Assembly (NCBI GenBank): GCA_030426905.1
Contig: JAUHXQ010000001.1
Location: forward strand, 62,001 to 126,000
DNA: 64,000 bases
Direction: 5' to 3'
Source: Alphaproteobacteria bacterium
GTDB taxonomy: Bacteria > Pseudomonadota > Alphaproteobacteria > Rickettsiales > JABSSG01
Part shown: piece by piece, positions 46,520 through 54,379 of the stretch
Numbering within the stretch: the first letter of the stretch is position 1
How the letters are laid out: each line of letters opens with the position of its first letter
The notes under the pieces: model-generated
Database searches by the model: none
Told to the model about the DNA's origin: nothing
What the model saw: the letters and a program-made list of their open reading frames with translations, nothing else
Made by a program: the position numbers and the translations under genes

Positions 46520-47131
46520 GTGCCAGATCTTTCCATTGAGCAAAAATATAGTAATTATGTTATAGCTGGAGTTGATGAAGTAGGAAGAGGAGCTTGGGCT
46601 GGCCCCGTCGTAGCTGGAGCAGTAATTGTCAGAAATAGCATTATTAAAGGTATCAATGACTCAAAAAAACTATCGAAAAAAAAACGCCAAGAACTAAATA
46701 ATGCAATTTGGCAAGAATATAACTGCTCTATAGGAGTAGCAAGTGTAAAAGAAATTAATGATAATGGAATAAATCAAGCTACTTTCATTGCAATCGACAG
46801 AGCCTTAGAAAAACTATCAGATAAAGCTACTATGGCATTTATTGATGGTAATTATAATAAAAAGTTTATAATCCCTAGTGTGAATATCTTAAAAGGTGAT
46901 AGTAAAAGCCTATCTATCGCAGCAGCTTCCATTATTGCAAAAGTATACCGCGACCATATAATGGCAAACCTATCTGAAAAATTCTCACCATACAAATGGG
47001 GAAAAAATGTTGGATACGGAACAAAACACCATTTAGAAATGCTATTAGAATATGGATGTTCTCCCCATCACCGTATCAATTACAAACCAATTACTAAAAT
47101 TCTTCAAAAAAACTTACCCTCTCATTCCTAG
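46520..47131 (+). CDS. rnhB: Ribonuclease HII
   Basis: The 203-residue protein has the RNase HII core: VIAGVDEVGRGAWAGPVVAGA with the catalytic DEVGRG, GINDSKKLS, FIDGN and SIIAKVYRDH with the later acidic residue. It removes ribonucleotides from DNA and RNA:DNA hybrids. The start is GTG at 46520; there is no ATG that would retain the first strand. It is convergent with the TpsB-like gene (23 nt apart). Confidence 0.95.
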   Translation: MPDLSIEQKYSNYVIAGVDEVGRGAWAGPVVAGAVIVRNSIIKGINDSKKLSKKKRQELNNAIWQEYNCSIGVASVKEINDNGINQATFIAIDRALEKLSDKATMAFIDGNYNKKFIIPSVNILKGDSKSLSIAAASIIAKVYRDHIMANLSEKFSPYKWGKNVGYGTKHHLEMLLEYGCSPHHRINYKPITKILQKNLPSHS

Positions 47132-47154
47132 ACAGAGCCATTATCGTTCTCTGC

Positions 47155-48648
47155 CTAAAAAGACACCTCTTTGAAAAGTAATGCATTAAACCTGACAGGG
47201 TTATCTCTTTTCACACCTGCAACAATAATATCTTTCTTAAACGGAGCTGCTACCTCTAGATCAGCAAAAATATCATACACTAAACCAAGTCTTACACCAG
47301 CACCAGCAGAATAAAATTGTCTTTTGTTAATTGTATCACGAGGTTTTGAAATATAAGCTCCTTCTTGGAATATGTAAGGCTGCACTCTTTTTAAAAATTT
47401 ATTATGCATTTCATGGTTATATCTTATCTCTTTATATAAGATAATACCTTTATCGGAGCTAATTAGACCAGGTCTAAAACCTTTACCTTGATGTGACCCA
47501 CCAACATAAAATTGATTTTCTATTGGCAAAGAATCACTAGAATAATGCCCGAGTATATGAACCATACAACTCAAATTCTCAATAAATTTATTTTTATTGT
47601 TTGCAAAAAAAGCTGACATTGGTTGATGTCTATAATAATCTACTGTCCAAAAACCAAAGCTACGATCAAAACTTCTTTCAGCAGGATCCAATACGTCTAT
47701 ATTAGTATTGTCTAAAGTATTATAGTAATGAACAGCAATAGTATTTTCTGCTTTTAAGAAATCTCTATGACGCCCTTTAACAAAAATAAAACCAGTTTCA
47801 TAGTCATAAGCACTAATTTTACTACCTGTAGCACCAAAGTTATCAACTTCTCTATGGTCAATGCCTAAACCAACATCTAAACCATTTCTATTAGTAGCAA
47901 TAATTGGCTGAGTAACTTCACCACGGAAATAATTTGCTTTACTATCCTTGGTATTTGTAAAACCTTGCTCGCGGAATGCATCATCCTGTAGATAAGAGCC
48001 AAGTAAAGAAAATTCTGTACCATAATAAGTACCTAGCTTTTTGTTATACCCACCGGTAACCAAAAATAGAGAAGAAGGCCTATTAGATGTTCCTAGACTC
48101 AATACATAAGAGTCATTCCAACCAAAAGGATTTAACACTTGGCCAGTTCCAACAAACTGATAGCGTCCTATTTCATCAACTCCATAGTTACTTGTTTCTA
48201 GTGATAGTTTAGCTTTTGTACGATGTATCTTTAAAATTAACTCTACATCTTCCCTATTATAAGAGCCTCTAAATGGTCTAAAGTCATATTCAACATCATA
48301 ACCAGGCAAGTCTTTAATTAGCCAAATATATTTCTCAATAGTTTTTTCGTCACCTTTAGCTTCTAATATTTTTTTCATGTAGCATCGCAACAAGCTATTA
48401 TTAGCAACAGATGAATCATCAGTAACTAAATCTATATCTCTAACACGCTTTGTTGGCTTGTGTTCTATATAGCGATCTGCATGATGGCGCTCCTTATATT
48501 TTTGATGAAGACCCTCTTTTTTAGCCTGATGCTGCCTATTAATCTTAGCTTCGTTATTAGCAACAGCTAGTACTGAATTACTAACACTTAGCGTTCCTGC
48601 TATTAATAAAGCAACTACAGATGCTTTTATTTTATTATTATTTTCCAT
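47155..48648 (-). CDS. TpsB-type outer-membrane transporter (ShlB/FhaC-like)
   Basis: The 497-residue protein has a signal peptide (about 1-28, ending VLA). A short polar region is followed by one POTRA-like segment (about 85-155), and an outer-membrane beta barrel fills the rest. The Omp85-superfamily signature is present as VGGSHQGKGFRPGL and KGIILYKEIRY near residues 375-400. TpsB proteins export one cognate exoprotein. POTRA 2 and the N-terminal helix of FhaC are not clearly seen, so it is shorter than usual. It follows the repeat protein gene by 12 nt, suggesting that this is the partner. Ends KEVSF, typical of barrel C-termini (aromatic last residue). Confidence 0.82.
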   Translation of the reverse strand: MENNNKIKASVVALLIAGTLSVSNSVLAVANNEAKINRQHQAKKEGLHQKYKERHHADRYIEHKPTKRVRDIDLVTDDSSVANNSLLRCYMKKILEAKGDEKTIEKYIWLIKDLPGYDVEYDFRPFRGSYNREDVELILKIHRTKAKLSLETSNYGVDEIGRYQFVGTGQVLNPFGWNDSYVLSLGTSNRPSSLFLVTGGYNKKLGTYYGTEFSLLGSYLQDDAFREQGFTNTKDSKANYFRGEVTQPIIATNRNGLDVGLGIDHREVDNFGATGSKISAYDYETGFIFVKGRHRDFLKAENTIAVHYYNTLDNTNIDVLDPAERSFDRSFGFWTVDYYRHQPMSAFFANNKNKFIENLSCMVHILGHYSSDSLPIENQFYVGGSHQGKGFRPGLISSDKGIILYKEIRYNHEMHNKFLKRVQPYIFQEGAYISKPRDTINKRQFYSAGAGVRLGLVYDIFADLEVAAPFKKDIIVAGVKRDNPVRFNALLFKEVSF

Positions 48649-48660
48649 AACCTTTACTCC

Positions 48661-49998
48661 TTATTCTTTATCTTGATCTGAGTCAAATAATTTACTAAAC
48701 CAACTTTTCTCTTTTGTTTTTTGTTGAATATCCTTTTCTTTTTCTCTAGCTATTGTTCTTGCAGCTCCACGTGCCTCTTCAGTTTTTTGCTTCACTTCAG
48801 GCTTCATTTGCTCTGCTTCCTTCACGCTATCAGGTGCTGCTTGAGAATGCTGTTGCGGCTTTTTCCCTTGCATAATACCTTTCTGCTGCGAAGTTGGGGG
48901 CTGCTGTGGTTTCCCTTTTACAACAAGACCTTTTGAATCTGGTGCATCAGCAACTGTTGATTTCACTTTAGTCTGTATTTTATTTTTAGCTCTGTTTATG
49001 AATGAATGCATTTTTTCACCCGACTTAATAGATAAACCAGACGCACTACTCCAATGTTTTACGATCTTGTCTTTATATACATCTACATTATCGTTAGGAC
49101 TGTAGTCTATTTTTACTTCTTTACCATAAGAATCTCGTAATATTCTTAGCTCTTTACCTCTCTCAAGAGTTTGCTTCAAACTTTCTGAACTAACAGGAGT
49201 TACATCGTATTGTTTATCTATTTTACTTTGTAAAAACTTATAATAATGATCAAATTTTTCTGTATCTTGGTACTTTCTAGAAGATTCTAGCTTCTGCCCA
49301 ACATTTTTATAAAGCTCCTGCAGTCCTTTACCTCTATCAAAAGTTTTTTCCAAATTTTCTGAACCAATAGGAGTTACATTGTATTGATCCTTTATTTTTT
49401 CTTTTAAAAGCCCTTTATAATCAGCTATTGTAGTGCTAGGCGCATATGATACCTCTACAGCTCCTCCTATATTATTATAAAGCTCCTTTAACTCCTTACC
49501 TCTGATTAGCATACTGTGATTATTTTCACTTGATAACTGCTTCACGTCATATTTAGTTTCAATTTTCCCTTGCGCTTTTGATTGTATTTTTTCTAAATTA
49601 TGCTGTTTTTGCTTTGCACCTATTTCTATTCTTTTTAAATGTAAATGGTCCAAATAGTCCGTACTATTATCTATATTAACTAAACTTTTCCCTCCTTTCT
49701 TTATAACATTACCCTGACTATCTTTTGTAAAAATGTAGTTTTCTTTTTTTGGGGAAAGGAAAAAAGCAGCATGCTTGCCATCTTTATCCTTAAAAAAAGC
49801 TGCCTGCCCTATATTATTATCTTCCATATGTTTTTGAGCTGTAACCAGTATCTCTTCATCTACTTGTTCCAACTCTTCCTCGCCTAGCTCTTGAGCAGTA
49901 TCGAGATCAAAACTCCAAGAAAACAAGGTAAAAATAGTTGCTAATATAACTGATAAAAAGACTCTAAGTAAATTAGGCTTTACAATTTGAGTGTACAT
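48661..49998 (-). CDS. Repeat-containing exported protein, candidate partner of the TpsB-like transporter
   Basis: The 445-residue protein is not one I recognise. It has a single N-terminal hydrophobic segment (about 9-30) that could be a signal peptide or anchor, an acidic stretch, and then three tandem repeats of 56-58 residues (145-200, 201-258, 259-314). Each repeat holds YDVxx(L/V/I)xSE followed by RGKxL. A fourth, degraded copy may follow. The C-terminal 100 residues are Gln/Pro/Lys-rich and helical (KEKDIQQKTKEKSWFSKLF). There is no TPS secretion domain with NPNGI/NPNL motifs and it is far shorter than classical TpsA proteins. The TpsB-like gene follows 12 nt downstream, so the two are co-transcribed. 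Confidence 0.8.
   Translation of the reverse strand: MYTQIVKPNLLRVFLSVILATIFTLFSWSFDLDTAQELGEEELEQVDEEILVTAQKHMEDNNIGQAAFFKDKDGKHAAFFLSPKKENYIFTKDSQGNVIKKGGKSLVNIDNSTDYLDHLHLKRIEIGAKQKQHNLEKIQSKAQGKIETKYDVKQLSSENNHSMLIRGKELKELYNNIGGAVEVSYAPSTTIADYKGLLKEKIKDQYNVTPIGSENLEKTFDRGKGLQELYKNVGQKLESSRKYQDTEKFDHYYKFLQSKIDKQYDVTPVSSESLKQTLERGKELRILRDSYGKEVKIDYSPNDNVDVYKDKIVKHWSSASGLSIKSGEKMHSFINRAKNKIQTKVKSTVADAPDSKGLVVKGKPQQPPTSQQKGIMQGKKPQQHSQAAPDSVKEAEQMKPEVKQKTEEARGAARTIAREKEKDIQQKTKEKSWFSKLFDSDQDKE
49057..49566 (-). repeat. Three tandem ~57-codon repeats in the candidate TpsB partner gene
   Basis: Encoded units begin KIETKYDVKQLSSE, KIKDQYNVTPIGSE and KIDKQYDVTPVSSE, and share RGKxL about 20 residues later. 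They are diverged at DNA level, which argues for old duplication and retained structure. Confidence 0.7.
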
Positions 49999-50197
49999 AA
50001 TAATTACTCTATTTTGATGCTAATACTATAATTGTAAGACCATATCAATTTTACAATCAACAGTTTTATTGGGGTTAAAGCAAAAAAAAAACTAGCAGCA
50101 AAATCTAAAGGCGATATGTGTCTTTTATAACACTAGTACCTCTGAAAAATTACCACAATATCGTATATACATATAATAATGTTGTCATAAAGAGCAA

Positions 50198-51124
50198 CTA
50201 TTTTCTCTTTGAGAGTGGGTGAAATTTTATTACAGTTTCTCTTAATTTTGCATTTGCTACATGAGTATAAATCTGCGTTGTACTAATATCTTTATGCCCC
50301 AATAATTCTTGTATTATACGCAAATCAGCACCATTATTTAGTAAGTGTGTTGCGAAAGAATGACGTATTTTATGAGGAGAAATTTTACTATAATCTACAC
50401 CTGCTTTTATTGCTAATTGTTTTAATATTTTTGCGAAATATTGTCTGGTAATATGCCCAATTTTTGATTGCTTAGAAGGAAAAAGCCAATGACAATTAAA
50501 ATCACTAACAAAAATCATTCTTACTCTTAAATATTTTTTTAATATATTGATAGCAGCTTTATTTATAGCTACCAATCTTTCTTTATTACCTTTACCTTTT
50601 ATAATTATATATGGTTTTATTTCCTTTGAATCCTTGGTTAGTCTCAAGCTAGAAATTTGCAGTGATACTAATTCCGACACTCTCATTCCAGAAGCATATA
50701 ACAATTCAAGCATTGTTGCATTTCTAATAGCTTCGGGATTATTTTCTTTATAGGATTCTTTGATTAGCGTAATAATATCATTTTCACTCAATGTTGTAGG
50801 CAAAGATTTAGCAATTTTGGGCATTTCTATATTTATCATAGGATTATTGTGTAAAATTTTTTCATTACAGAGAAAATTTAAAAATTGCCTTATTGCCGAA
50901 ATCCTACGATATATGGTTGTAGTCTCTAATGATTGCTCTGAAATTAATATTATGTAGTTTCGTATAACATCCGCATTAATATTGACTATATCTATTTTTT
51001 CTTTTTCTAAAAAAACTGCAAAAAATTTTAAATCACCTTGGTAAGCGATAATCGTATTATCAGATAGACCGCCTTCTATAGACATTGTTTCGAGAAAATT
51101 TTGTATCAGATCTGCAAAATTCAT
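50198..51124 (-). CDS. Tyrosine recombinase XerC/XerD
   Basis: The 308-residue recombinase has an N-terminal SAM-like core-binding domain (about 1-90). The catalytic domain carries the Arg in ASGMRVSELVSL, the Lys-bearing turn GKGNKERLVAI, HKIRHSFATHLL (His-x2-Arg), the later His in LLGHKDISTTQ and the nucleophile Tyr in IYTHVANAK. It resolves chromosome dimers at dif. Length and the SPHKIRHSFATHLL block favour XerD over XerC, but I would not insist. No neighbouring att sites or phage genes, so a housekeeping role is likely. Confidence 0.88.
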   Translation of the reverse strand: MNFADLIQNFLETMSIEGGLSDNTIIAYQGDLKFFAVFLEKEKIDIVNINADVIRNYIILISEQSLETTTIYRRISAIRQFLNFLCNEKILHNNPMINIEMPKIAKSLPTTLSENDIITLIKESYKENNPEAIRNATMLELLYASGMRVSELVSLQISSLRLTKDSKEIKPYIIIKGKGNKERLVAINKAAINILKKYLRVRMIFVSDFNCHWLFPSKQSKIGHITRQYFAKILKQLAIKAGVDYSKISPHKIRHSFATHLLNNGADLRIIQELLGHKDISTTQIYTHVANAKLRETVIKFHPLSKRK

Positions 51125-51175
51125 TCAATTGCTAAATCAGAATTTACAACATGCATTTACTACAATTGCAATAAC

Positions 51176-51250
51176 TGGAGGCCGGAGCCGGAATCGAACC
51201 GGCGCGTAGAGGATTTGCAGTCCCCGGCATTACCACTTTGCTACCCGGCC
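51176..51250 (-). tRNA. tRNA-Cys (anticodon GCA)
   Basis: The minus strand gives a 75-nt cloverleaf. The acceptor stem GGCCGGG pairs with TCCGGCC, with the U discriminator that is typical of tRNA-Cys. The anticodon loop CTGCAAA (anticodon GCA) sits on stem GGGGA/TCCTC, the T arm is GCCGGTTCGATTCCGGC, and CCA is encoded. It lies 51 nt upstream of the xer gene. Confidence 0.96.
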
Positions 51251-51389
51251 TCAAATAAAACTTCATTTCATAAATAGCGTTTTAAAGTTATATTGCTGTA
51301 GTAACTGGAATAAGGCTAAATTACAATATATTTTTTTACAAGCAAATTTTTTTATTTTTGAATAACTTTTTTATAATATACTTATACCA

Positions 51390-52055
51390 CTACACTTCAA
51401 CTCTGGTATAACAGAAAAAATGTATATTCTTGTTCGCTGATTTAGCCTTCAAATAGTATTTGGTCTTAATATCATAAAAATATTTGGAATCTTTGAATGA
51501 TAAACTGTGTTCATCTTTAAACTTACTATTTAACATAAAATTATTTTGTATCCACTCTGCATAATCTTTGTGATCCGTTACTATATAAACGTTGCCACCA
51601 GATCTTAATTTATCAGCAAGCAAATTTATAAACTCTTGATTAACCAAGCGTCTCTTATGATGTCTTGATTTAGGCCATGGATCAGGAAAAAGAATAAATA
51701 TATTTGATATGATATTATCTAAAAATGCCATAAGCAATATACGTCCATCCTGAGGCCATATTTTAGTATTAGCAATAGAATTACTACTGATTTTTGCTAA
51801 TAACTTTGCTACTCCTCCAATATAAACTTCGCTAGCAATAAAAAACTCATCTTGATAAGATGAAGCTATATCGCTAATAAAATCACCATTACCAGAGCCT
51901 ATTTCAACATTAATTTTTTTAGATATATCTAATTCTTTAATCAATTGAATGTCGATTTGAAAATTAGGCAATACTTCTTTTAAGAGTACTTTTTTAATAC
52001 TATTTAAACCTCTGTTTCTAGGAAGATAGGACCTAATTAACTGATCACTATTCAT
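51390..52055 (-). CDS. trmB: tRNA (guanine-N7-)-methyltransferase
   Basis: The enzyme has the TrmB SAM-binding motif KINVEIGSGNGDFI, the catalytic-domain LFPDPWPKSRHHKRRLVNQEF block (shown in part: PDPWPKSRHHKRRLV) and the NVYIVTDHKDYAEW strand. It methylates G46 of tRNAs. I prefer the ATG at 52055 (MNSDQLIRSYLPRN) to one eight codons further upstream, because the family usually begins near RSY. It overlaps the end of the Mth938-domain gene. Confidence 0.92.
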   Translation of the reverse strand: MNSDQLIRSYLPRNRGLNSIKKVLLKEVLPNFQIDIQLIKELDISKKINVEIGSGNGDFISDIASSYQDEFFIASEVYIGGVAKLLAKISSNSIANTKIWPQDGRILLMAFLDNIISNIFILFPDPWPKSRHHKRRLVNQEFINLLADKLRSGGNVYIVTDHKDYAEWIQNNFMLNSKFKDEHSLSFKDSKYFYDIKTKYYLKAKSANKNIHFFCYTRVEV

Positions 52056-52425
52056 ACTTATATAAGATTGCAATAACATTTCTATTTTCAGATATAAGAA
52101 TATTGTATGTTCTACATGCAGCCCCAGTATCCATAATTTCTATAGGTATGTCATCATATTTTCTTTTATATAGTTCTATAGTTTTTTTTGGAAAATCAAG
52201 ATAAGTTGCCCCGACACCAATAAGCAAAATCCAATCATTATTCTTGCTATAACCAACATCTTCTATAGATAAAGTCTTTTTTTTATCTATTTCTGCAATT
52301 TGAAAAATTTTATCTCTACTCATTAAAATGTGAGTACAAATTTTTTTTTGATTGATCACAAAAAAACCTTCGCCATACCCTGTTACAATATAGCTATTAT
52401 CCGTAGGTAGTTGTTCGATATTCAT
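52048..52425 (-). CDS. Mth938-domain (DUF498) protein
   Basis: The 125-residue protein matches the Mth938/NDUFAF3-type fold: WILLIGVGATYLDFP in the middle, then IEIMDTGAACRTYNILIS and NVIAILYKYE at the end. Eukaryotic relatives help assemble respiratory complex I. In alphaproteobacteria it is commonly found beside secDF/yajC, and here it starts 17 nt after secD, which fits that neighbourhood. Molecular function in bacteria is unknown. Confidence 0.85.
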   Translation of the reverse strand: MNIEQLPTDNSYIVTGYGEGFFVINQKKICTHILMSRDKIFQIAEIDKKKTLSIEDVGYSKNNDWILLIGVGATYLDFPKKTIELYKRKYDDIPIEIMDTGAACRTYNILISENRNVIAILYKYE

Positions 52426-52442
52426 GAAATCTTATAAATAAA

Positions 52443-53969
52443 TTATTTTCTCCTACCTAACCAAAAAAATATCATGATTCTAGTTAAGGTAATTGCAGTA
52501 AACATAGAAGATATAATTCCAATAGTTAAAGTAACTGCAAAACCTTTAATGATTCCAGAACCAAATATATACAAGAAAAAAGCTGCAATTAAAGTAGTCA
52601 AATTAGAATCAAGTATAGTTGCAAAAGCTTGTTTAAAGCCTCTACTCACTGCGTATTGGGGACTTGATTTTAGCATTAATTCTTCTCTAATTCTCTCAAA
52701 AATTAAAACATTAGCATCAACTGCCATTCCCATAGTCAGTACTATCCCTGCAATACCAGGCATAGTTAAGGTTGCTTGCAACATCGACATCGTAGCAATA
52801 ATAAAAATGATATTAAAAATTAGTGCGACAGCAGAAAAAATTCCATATATACCATAAGTTATTATCATAAATACTATTACGACTATGATACCTATAAAAG
52901 CTGACTTCTTTCCCAGTTCTATAGAATCATCTCCTAAACTAGGGCCAACAGTTTTTTCTTCTGCTATTACTAGAGGAGCAGGTAAAGAACCAGCCCTCAA
53001 AAGCAATGCAAGCTCGTTGGCGCTATTTACAGTAAAATTACCTGATATAATACCACTTCCTGTTAAAATAGGCTCATTGATTGATGGAGCACTAATCACT
53101 TTATTATCAAGTATTATAGCAAGTCTTTTTCCTCTATTTTTTTTTGTAAACTCAGCAAAAATTTTTGCTCCTATAGTGCTAAGGTTAAATGATACTACAG
53201 CTCCACCTTCGTTATTAGACAATCGCGCATCAGTTAAAACATCTCCTCCTAATATCGCTTGCTTATGCACTAAATACCAATTTTCATCCTCTCCAGAAAG
53301 TAACTTCAGATTATGAGGGACTTTACCTTGCTTCGCTTGCTCAATCGAGTAACTGTCATCAACAACATTAAAGGTAAGTTGAGCTGTTTTCCCTAGGATC
53401 CTTTTTAAATTCGCTGGATCATACAACCCTGGTACTTGTAGCAAGACTCCTAATTTTCCATATCTTGTAATAGAAGGCTCTAAAGTTCCTGTTTCATCTA
53501 TACGATACCTTATTATTTCTCTAGTTTGATCAATAACTAGCTCTTGTAATTTGCTTAATTTTTCTTCTGAATAATATATTGATACATTAACACTATCATT
53601 AATTTTATAATCCAAATCCCTATCAATTTTTTTTAGTACTTTATGTAAATTATGCTTATCATTATTGTTTTTTAATACTAAAAAAATCGTATCATCAACT
53701 ACCTTTAATCTAGAGTATAGAACTCCTTCTTTTCTTAAAGTTTTTCTAATTAAATTGGAGGAAATCTCTAATTGTTGCTTCAAATAAGATTTAAAATCAA
53801 CTCTCAATAAAAGCTGAGAACCTCCGCGTAAATCTAACCCATAGTTTACTTTTGTATTTGGCAAAAATGGTATTTTGACATCAATAAAGTTTGGTAATGC
53901 AAATAAAATAAAAAAGATACATATAGAAAAAATAGAAGCTAACTTCCATTTTGGAAATTTATGTAGCAT
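52443..53969 (-). CDS. secD: Protein translocase subunit SecD
   Basis: The 508-residue protein has one N-terminal helix, then VNYGLDLRGGSQLLLRVD, a large periplasmic region (P1 domain) and five C-terminal helices. The C-terminal part includes GMAVDANVLIFERIREEL and IIGIVVVIVFMIITYG. It couples the proton gradient to Sec export together with SecF. It follows yajC by 2 nt, and is separated from secF (6146-7057) by 45 kb. Confidence 0.96.
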   Translation of the reverse strand: MLHKFPKWKLASIFSICIFFILFALPNFIDVKIPFLPNTKVNYGLDLRGGSQLLLRVDFKSYLKQQLEISSNLIRKTLRKEGVLYSRLKVVDDTIFLVLKNNNDKHNLHKVLKKIDRDLDYKINDSVNVSIYYSEEKLSKLQELVIDQTREIIRYRIDETGTLEPSITRYGKLGVLLQVPGLYDPANLKRILGKTAQLTFNVVDDSYSIEQAKQGKVPHNLKLLSGEDENWYLVHKQAILGGDVLTDARLSNNEGGAVVSFNLSTIGAKIFAEFTKKNRGKRLAIILDNKVISAPSINEPILTGSGIISGNFTVNSANELALLLRAGSLPAPLVIAEEKTVGPSLGDDSIELGKKSAFIGIIVVIVFMIITYGIYGIFSAVALIFNIIFIIATMSMLQATLTMPGIAGIVLTMGMAVDANVLIFERIREELMLKSSPQYAVSRGFKQAFATILDSNLTTLIAAFFLYIFGSGIIKGFAVTLTIGIISSMFTAITLTRIMIFFWLGRRK

Positions 53970-53971
53970 AT

Positions 53972-54349
53972 TTAAGATTTTTTATTTGTTTTCGGTTGCA
54001 CTTTTTCCTTTTCTGCAGTCTTATTTAAGATATTTAAAATACTAGACTTCATCACTTCCATAGTAGAATTTTTTGCTATCTCAATTTCAATTATGTCTTG
54101 GTTTTTTTCTTTTACTATTGTTCCTATAATACCACCAGCTGCAACAACTTTGTCACCTTTTTTTGCAGACTTAATTAAGTTTTGTTGCTCTTTTTGTTTT
54201 TTCATCTGGGGACGGATAATAAAAAAGTAAAAAATTACAAAGATTAACACTAACGGAACAAAACTCATCAGAGTATCTTTAGGTTGAGATTGTGTAGAAG
54301 ATACATTTTCTGCATCTTGATTTACTAGAGTTAATTTTTCTTGTGTCAT
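53972..54349 (-). CDS. yajC: Preprotein translocase accessory subunit YajC
   Basis: The 125-residue protein has one transmembrane helix (about 28-47) followed by the YajC motif FFIIRPQMKKQKEQQNLI and VAAGGIIGTIV. An unusually long polar N-terminus precedes the helix. YajC belongs to the SecDF complex. A GAGGA ribosome-binding site precedes the ATG. It lies 2 nt before secD and 30 nt after the ABC transporter gene. Confidence 0.93.
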   Translation of the reverse strand: MTQEKLTLVNQDAENVSSTQSQPKDTLMSFVPLVLIFVIFYFFIIRPQMKKQKEQQNLIKSAKKGDKVVAAGGIIGTIVKEKNQDIIEIEIAKNSTMEVMKSSILNILNKTAEKEKVQPKTNKKS

Positions 54350-54379
54350 AAATCCTCGCTTTTAATTATTAATTACTTT

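Noticed and set aside
47131-47155. Hairpin (CAGAG/CTCTG) between rnhB and the TpsB-like gene
   Set aside because: Only 5 perfect pairs with mismatches outside, no T-run on either strand; not supported as a terminator.
52885-53316. 143-codon open frame opposite secD
   Set aside because: Antisense shadow of secD with low-complexity composition.
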